A stretch of DNA of 64,000 nt, from NCBI RefSeq assembly GCF_049723905.1, contig NZ_JBJKFD010000001.1, forward strand, positions 496,001 to 560,000, written 5' to 3'. The translations under genes and the position numbers were made by a program. The notes beneath the pieces were generated by a model. It had not been told where the DNA came from, searched no databases, and saw only the letters and a list, made by a program, of their open reading frames with translations. This DNA comes from G963665185 sp049723905 (GTDB taxonomy: Bacteria; Desulfobacterota; Desulfovibrionia; Desulfovibrionales; Desulfovibrionaceae). This document shows positions 59,784 through 64,000 of this stretch, piece after piece (the first letter of the stretch is position 1; the number at the start of each line of letters is the position of its first letter).

Positions 59784-61012
59784 TGAAAAGACTGTGCTTT
59801 AGCTGCTTGCTGGGGATGCTCTGCTGGCTGGCGATTTTGTCCGGGTGTTCGCAGGAAAATGAGGCGAAGAATCAAGACTGGCTTGCGGCTGATTGGGGGC
59901 AAGTGGAGGCTGCAGCCAAGGGAACTACGGTTCGGTGGTATATGTGGGGAGGAGACCATAAGATCAACAGGTGGGGCGACACGTATGTCGCGGCGCAGTT
60001 GAAAGACCGTTATGACATAACCCTGATACGGGTTCCCATGGATGCCAATGTTTTTGTCAATAAACTGCTGACGGAAAAAAGCGCGGGTAAAAAGGATGGG
60101 AGCATTGACCTGTTGTGGATCAATGGGGAAAACTTCAAGAATGCAAAGGAAGGAAACCTTTTGTTCGGTCCTTATGCGGACAAGCTGCCCAATTTTACTC
60201 AGTACGTAGAGCAAAGGCTTGTTAAACACGATTTCGGCTATCCTGTGAACGGATACGAGACGCCTTACGGTTGGGCACAATTTGTTTTTGGGTACGACGC
60301 AGTGAGAACACACGAACCACCGCGATCTTTTGCCGCACTTACGAAATGGGTCAAAAAGCATCCGGGAAGGTTCACATATCCTCAGCCGCCCGACTTTACG
60401 GGATCTGCATTTATCAGGCAGGCTTTTTATGCCGTAACCGGTGGGGCCGAGCAGTATCTTAAAGGGTTCGATGCAGCTTTATTTGACAAGCAGGCTCCCA
60501 AGCTTTGGGCCTACCTAAACGAAATCAAACCCTACCTGTGGCAGGAGGGAAAGGCGTATCCCAAGGATGTTGGTGCGTTGGACTCTCTGTTTGAACGGGG
60601 CGAGGTGGATGTGACCATGTCGTATCATCCACTGCATGTGCAGAACAAAATTTTGGACGGCGCCTTTCCTTCATCGGTTCTTTCGTATGTTATGGCCGAA
60701 GGGTCTATCTTTAATCTTCATTTTACGGCCATTCCTTTTAATGCGCAGAACAAGCCCGGAGCCATGGTCACAGCCAACTTTCTGATGTCCCCAGAGGCTC
60801 AGTTGTCCAAGCTGGATCCCCATAATTGGGGAGACTTTCCCGCCATTGCCATGGATAAGATTTCCCAAGACCAACGAGACAAGTTCAATGCTCTTGACCT
60901 TGGAGCTTCCACTCTTAGCCCGGAAAAACTCAGCGCGTCTGCTGTACCTGAGATTCCTGCGGCCTACTTGGAAAAATTGGAAAAAGGCTGGGATGAAAAC
61001 GTATTGCATTAG
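59780..61012 (+). CDS. ABC transporter substrate-binding lipoprotein (YnjB-like)
   Basis: 410 residues. The signal LLGMLCWLAILSGCSQE ends at a lipobox cysteine, so it is a membrane-tethered periplasmic protein. The mature part matches E. coli YnjB closely: SIDLLWINGENFKNAKEGNL, YPQPPDFTGSAFIRQAF, LWAYLNEIKPYLWQEGKAYP and FLMSPEAQLSKLDPHNWGDF. YnjB/C/D form an ABC importer of uncertain substrate. The start overlaps the ATPase stop (ATGA). A terminator follows. Confidence 0.9.
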   Translation: MMKRLCFSCLLGMLCWLAILSGCSQENEAKNQDWLAADWGQVEAAAKGTTVRWYMWGGDHKINRWGDTYVAAQLKDRYDITLIRVPMDANVFVNKLLTEKSAGKKDGSIDLLWINGENFKNAKEGNLLFGPYADKLPNFTQYVEQRLVKHDFGYPVNGYETPYGWAQFVFGYDAVRTHEPPRSFAALTKWVKKHPGRFTYPQPPDFTGSAFIRQAFYAVTGGAEQYLKGFDAALFDKQAPKLWAYLNEIKPYLWQEGKAYPKDVGALDSLFERGEVDVTMSYHPLHVQNKILDGAFPSSVLSYVMAEGSIFNLHFTAIPFNAQNKPGAMVTANFLMSPEAQLSKLDPHNWGDFPAIAMDKISQDQRDKFNALDLGASTLSPEKLSASAVPEIPAAYLEKLEKGWDENVLH

Positions 61013-61018
61013 ACTTAA

Positions 61019-61050
61019 AGAAAAAGGAAGCCGGGTGACCCGGCTTCCTT
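61019..61050 (+). terminator. Rho-independent terminator after ynjB-like gene
   Basis: GGAAGCCGGG (61026-61035) pairs with CCCGGCTTCC (61039-61048) over a three-base loop. No long T run follows. Another stem, GAAGGGCCT (61071-61079) with AGGCCCTTC (61087-61095), comes next and faces the convergent cstA gene. Confidence 0.7.
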
Positions 61051-61101
61051 GGAGATAGAATTTTGAAAAGAAGGGCCTAAGAAAAAGGCCCTTCTCTTTT
61101 A

Positions 61102-62523
61102 CTATGCTGATTGTTGAGCGGCCTTTTGACCGCGCACATACTTGAGCATGAATGCGACGAAGGCGACACCGGCAAGAATAATACCGATGATTACCGACAA
61201 ATTGTAATCGAGGTTGAAGCCAATTTTGGCGTTCAGAATGAAGGTGCATGACACTGCGGTCATAAATACTGCAGGGATGGTTGCGATCCAGTGCAGCTTT
61301 TCCTTTTGGGCGAGGTATGCAGCTCCGGCCCACAGAACCATGGTAGCAAGGGCCTGGTTGGAAAAACCGAAGTAACGCCAGATGGTCGAGAAGTTTTGGG
61401 TTGAGATAATGAAACCAAGAACAAACAGAGGAATAGCAATAAGCAGACGTTTGGAAATTGCACTCTGCTTCATCTTGAATACTTCAGCTACAATCAGACG
61501 GGTGGAGCGAAAGGCGGTATCACCGCTGGTGATGGGCAGCACGATGACGGCCAGAATGGCCATGGTGCCACCTACGGAACCAAGAAGGCTATGGGAGACT
61601 TCAGCCACGACGGCAGCGGGGGAACCGGCCGAAATGACAGCCTGCAGGGCTTCCGGGGAGTTGTAGAAAGAGAGGCCGATGGTAGCCCAGATAAGGCCGA
61701 TGATACCTTCGATGACCATGGCACCATAGAAAACAGAGCGGCCTTCTTTTTCATTTTTTACGCAGCGAGCCATGAGAGGCGATTGTGTGGAGTGGAATCC
61801 GGAAATGGCACCGCATGACAGTGTGATGAAAAGCAGGGGCCAGATGGGCTTACCCGTAGGACTGGTATTAACAGTGAAGTCGAGATTGGGAAGAATCGGA
61901 TGGCCGGACAACATCAGTGCCACAATAAGGGACACTGTCATAACCAGCAGCAGGGCGCCCAGCAAGGGGTAAATGCGACCAATGATCTTGTCTATGGGAA
62001 GTATTGTTGCCAAAAAGTAATAGCCGAAGATGCAGGCTACAAAAATGGATGTGTCGATTCCTGTGAGTCCATTGAGGAGCTTGGCCGGGCTGAGTACAAA
62101 GACAACGCCGACGAGCATCAGCAGAACAAAGGAAAAGACGCGAAGAACCTGGCGGGCAGACATGCCGAGATATTCCCCAACCACTTCGGGAATGCTTGCT
62201 CCATTGTTGCGCACGGAGAGCATTCCGGAAATGTAGTCATGCACAGCGCCGCCGAAAATGCAGCCGATGACAACCCAGAGAAGGGCTGCAGGGCCGTACA
62301 GGGCACCGAGAATAGGACCGAAGATGGGGCCGATTCCCGCAATGTCCAGCACCTGGATAAAAATCAGTTTCCAGCGTGGCATGGGGATGTAGTCGATGCC
62401 GTCCTGAAGGGCGATAGCCGGTGTAGTCCGGTTCGCGTCTGGGGCAAAAATTTTGTCTACAAAGGTTCCGTAAACGAAATAACCTACGATAAGTAGGCCG
62501 ACACAGGCGAAAAAGAATAGCAT
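61102..62523 (-). CDS. cstA: CstA-family carbon starvation/pyruvate or peptide transporter
   Basis: 473 residues with around 12 to 14 hydrophobic segments. FAPDANRTTPAIALQDGIDY, GIGPIFGPILGALYGPAALL, GGAVHDYISGMLSVRNNGAS and SGFHSTQSPLMARCVKNEKE are CstA landmarks. The length is shorter than E. coli CstA (about 700), as in the compact clade. The family imports peptides or pyruvate under carbon limitation. The LytS-type kinase gene lies directly upstream, 149 bases away. Confidence 0.9.
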   Translation of the reverse strand: MLFFFACVGLLIVGYFVYGTFVDKIFAPDANRTTPAIALQDGIDYIPMPRWKLIFIQVLDIAGIGPIFGPILGALYGPAALLWVVIGCIFGGAVHDYISGMLSVRNNGASIPEVVGEYLGMSARQVLRVFSFVLLMLVGVVFVLSPAKLLNGLTGIDTSIFVACIFGYYFLATILPIDKIIGRIYPLLGALLLVMTVSLIVALMLSGHPILPNLDFTVNTSPTGKPIWPLLFITLSCGAISGFHSTQSPLMARCVKNEKEGRSVFYGAMVIEGIIGLIWATIGLSFYNSPEALQAVISAGSPAAVVAEVSHSLLGSVGGTMAILAVIVLPITSGDTAFRSTRLIVAEVFKMKQSAISKRLLIAIPLFVLGFIISTQNFSTIWRYFGFSNQALATMVLWAGAAYLAQKEKLHWIATIPAVFMTAVSCTFILNAKIGFNLDYNLSVIIGIILAGVAFVAFMLKYVRGQKAAQQSA

Positions 62524-62672
62524 GAGACACCTCCAGAAAAGTTGGTTGCCGGTTTTGGGCCCAAATGATGTCTCAACTTTAGATCAGCTCCACGGGGATT
62601 GCCTCGCCTATCCGACGAAATGACTTTTTGCCTGGATGAACCGCCTCATATTGCTGACGGGGCGTACGAAGA

Positions 62673-64000
62673 TCAGTCTGATATAGCAGTGTTTGGTATT
62701 TGGGAGTGATTTTCCGGATGAGTAGGGATCTGAAAGCTGATGTTCGTTCCTTGGCCCGGTTCACTGATGATATGCAAAGAATATCCGGGGCCGTAGATCT
62801 GCTCAAGACGGTTGGCGCAATTTTTTACGCCTATCCCTTGTCGTGTGCCCTCCATATGGTGGCGGGAGAGGATGTTGTGTAAAGTTTTTTTGTCCATCCC
62901 TACACCGTCGTCAACAACGCTGATGGACAGATGACCATTATTGCGGGAGGCGCTCAATTCGACGCACCCGCCGCCTTCCAGGCCGGAAATACCGTGACGG
63001 ATCGAGTTCTCAACCAGTGGTTGGATGAGAAGGGGAGGGATGGGGACATCTCGGCAGGACGAGTCGATATCCATGCTCACCTTTATGCGATCTCCAAAGC
63101 GGGCTTGCTCAATGGCCAGATAGGAGTTGATCTGTTCCAGCTCATGTTGCAACGGGACGAAATTTTGAGAGGAGTCTAGATTTTTGCGCATGTAGAGGGA
63201 CAGGTCCAGGAGTAGTTCGCGTGCTTTTTCCGCATTGGTCCGGCAGAATGAAGCAATAGTATTCAGCGAGTTGAACAGAAAGTGTGGATTGATTTGGGTC
63301 TGCAGGCGGCGGATTTCGGCCCTGGCAAGCAGCTGTTCTTTTACCTGGATATCTTCCAACTCCAGTTGGGTTGAAAAAAGGTTCCCCAGTCCCTTTGTCA
63401 GCTCGAACATGGTTCGGTTGAGCGGAGCGTATTCACTGCCGTAGAATTTGAGAGAGCCAACCACGGTGCTGTTCTTTTTCAGGGGAACAATAGTCGCAGA
63501 GTCCAGCGGGCAGCCTTGATGGTCACAGCCGATACGGCTTGCCGAGGTGATGAATACGGCTTCGCCGGTCCGCAGCACCTCTTTGGTTGCCCTGGTTCGT
63601 ACGTCGTGGCTTACCAGATGGTGATCGCTTCCTTCGCCAACATGGGCAAGCACTGTCCGTGTGTCGGTAACTGCCACGGCAGCTACGCCAACACGTTTAT
63701 GGATTATTTCTGCAGTTGCCTGGGCAGATTCAAGGGTGAGCCCCGAGCGCAGATAGCTGACCGTGTGATTCGCGATGTCGAGAATCTGTTGGGCGTGCAG
63801 TGATTCGCGTCGGTCCCTGTCCTGAATGAACATGTTGATGATTTCGACAAAAAGGGCCGATCCCAGAGTGTTGATAATGATCATGGGAGCGGCAATGAGT
63901 TTGACCAGTTCCACGGCGTCAATGTAATTTCTGGACAGTGTAAGCACCAGAACCATATGGATTGTTTCGCCCGCAAAGGTAAGCGGAGCAGCTACCATCC
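62673..64000 (-). CDS. LytS/BtsS-type sensor histidine kinase (5' end outside window)
   Basis: At least 441 residues; the N-terminus is cut by the window edge. The visible start is the end of a membrane domain (HMVLVLTLSRNYIDAVELVK), followed by a GAF-like domain with HKRVGVAAVAVTDTRTVLAH and CPLDSATIVPLKKNSTVVGS. The histidine-kinase motif is RRLQTQINPHFLFNSLNTIA (phosphorylated histidine). The ATPase has PPLLIQPLVENSIRHGISGL (N-box) and VVDDGVGMDKKTL. BtsS-type kinases sense pyruvate and control CstA/BtsT-like transporters. No response regulator follows in the window. Confidence 0.9.
   Translation of the reverse strand, partial: MVAAPLTFAGETIHMVLVLTLSRNYIDAVELVKLIAAPMIIINTLGSALFVEIINMFIQDRDRRESLHAQQILDIANHTVSYLRSGLTLESAQATAEIIHKRVGVAAVAVTDTRTVLAHVGEGSDHHLVSHDVRTRATKEVLRTGEAVFITSASRIGCDHQGCPLDSATIVPLKKNSTVVGSLKFYGSEYAPLNRTMFELTKGLGNLFSTQLELEDIQVKEQLLARAEIRRLQTQINPHFLFNSLNTIASFCRTNAEKARELLLDLSLYMRKNLDSSQNFVPLQHELEQINSYLAIEQARFGDRIKVSMDIDSSCRDVPIPPLLIQPLVENSIRHGISGLEGGGCVELSASRNNGHLSISVVDDGVGMDKKTLHNILSRHHMEGTRQGIGVKNCANRLEQIYGPGYSLHIISEPGQGTNISFQIPTHPENHSQIPNTAISD

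Noticed and set aside
62579..62806. 75-codon minus-strand frame between the kinase and cstA
   Set aside because: Mostly overlaps the kinase 3' end in another frame and has no motif of a response regulator.
1..64000. CRISPR arrays, prophage or toxin-antitoxin modules
   Set aside because: No spaced short repeats, phage structural genes or recognised toxin-antitoxin pairs were seen.

Overview
The window looks like a chromosomal segment of a sulfate-reducing Desulfovibrionales bacterium (Desulfovibrio, Pseudodesulfovibrio or a close relative). The best evidence is a complete tmcDCBA transmembrane redox complex with a tetraheme type II cytochrome c3 (43.3-47.1 kb). The overall gene style supports it. 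No ribosomal RNA is present, so the species is not fixed. By eye, sampled lines are richer in G+C in the first 27 kb than after it; this was not computed.

Region 1 (1-27.35 kb) is one long plus-strand surface-glycan cluster, mostly with overlapping or closely spaced genes. It encodes sugar-nucleotide enzymes: a CMP-sugar synthetase-like protein, a NeuB-family synthase without its SAF domain, a PseG/SpsG-like protein, an SpsF-like nucleotidyltransferase, two DegT aminotransferases, a UDP-sugar dehydrogenase, a PIG-L deacetylase, a WbqC-like protein and a cupin. It also has glycosyltransferases, FkbM methyltransferases, two large QHGG-motif paralogs and four radical SAM proteins. One of the four is fused to a degenerate nucleotidyltransferase domain. 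The cluster is heavily rearranged. A 1.04 kb segment (2-hydroxyacid dehydrogenase plus the start of a HAD phosphatase) occurs twice, intact at 13.6-14.6 kb and broken at 5.66-6.70 kb. There are also chimeric gene scars, a methyltransferase pseudogene, and an IS3-type transposase tail at the right end (27.25-27.35 kb). The likely product is a nonulosonic-acid-like or branched, methylated sugar on LPS, capsule or flagellin. That is inference.

Region 2 (27.4-31.1 kb) carries a minus-strand EamA exporter, an APC-family permease and a CheV-type chemotaxis protein. Region 3 (31.3-38.4 kb) is the translation operon: tRNA-Val(GAC), thrS, infC (apparently with an AUA start), rpmI, rplT, pheS and pheT. 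Region 4 (38.5-43.3 kb) has a DUF523/DUF1722 protein, a HAD hydrolase and a MoxR-ATPase/VWA-type cassette. Region 5 (43.3-47.1 kb) is the tmc operon.

Region 6 (47.1-64 kb) is mixed housekeeping and accessory content: an OlsF-like bifunctional acyltransferase, a thioesterase, a frameshifted prepilin peptidase, UDP-galactopyranose mutase, an isochorismatase-fold hydrolase, another EamA exporter and a membrane-anchored alpha/beta hydrolase. It ends with an overlapping four-gene unit (DUF1786, APH-like, YnjD-like ATPase, YnjB-like binding protein, no permease) and a LytS-type histidine kinase next to cstA. Several genes here end in unusually long perfect hairpins.
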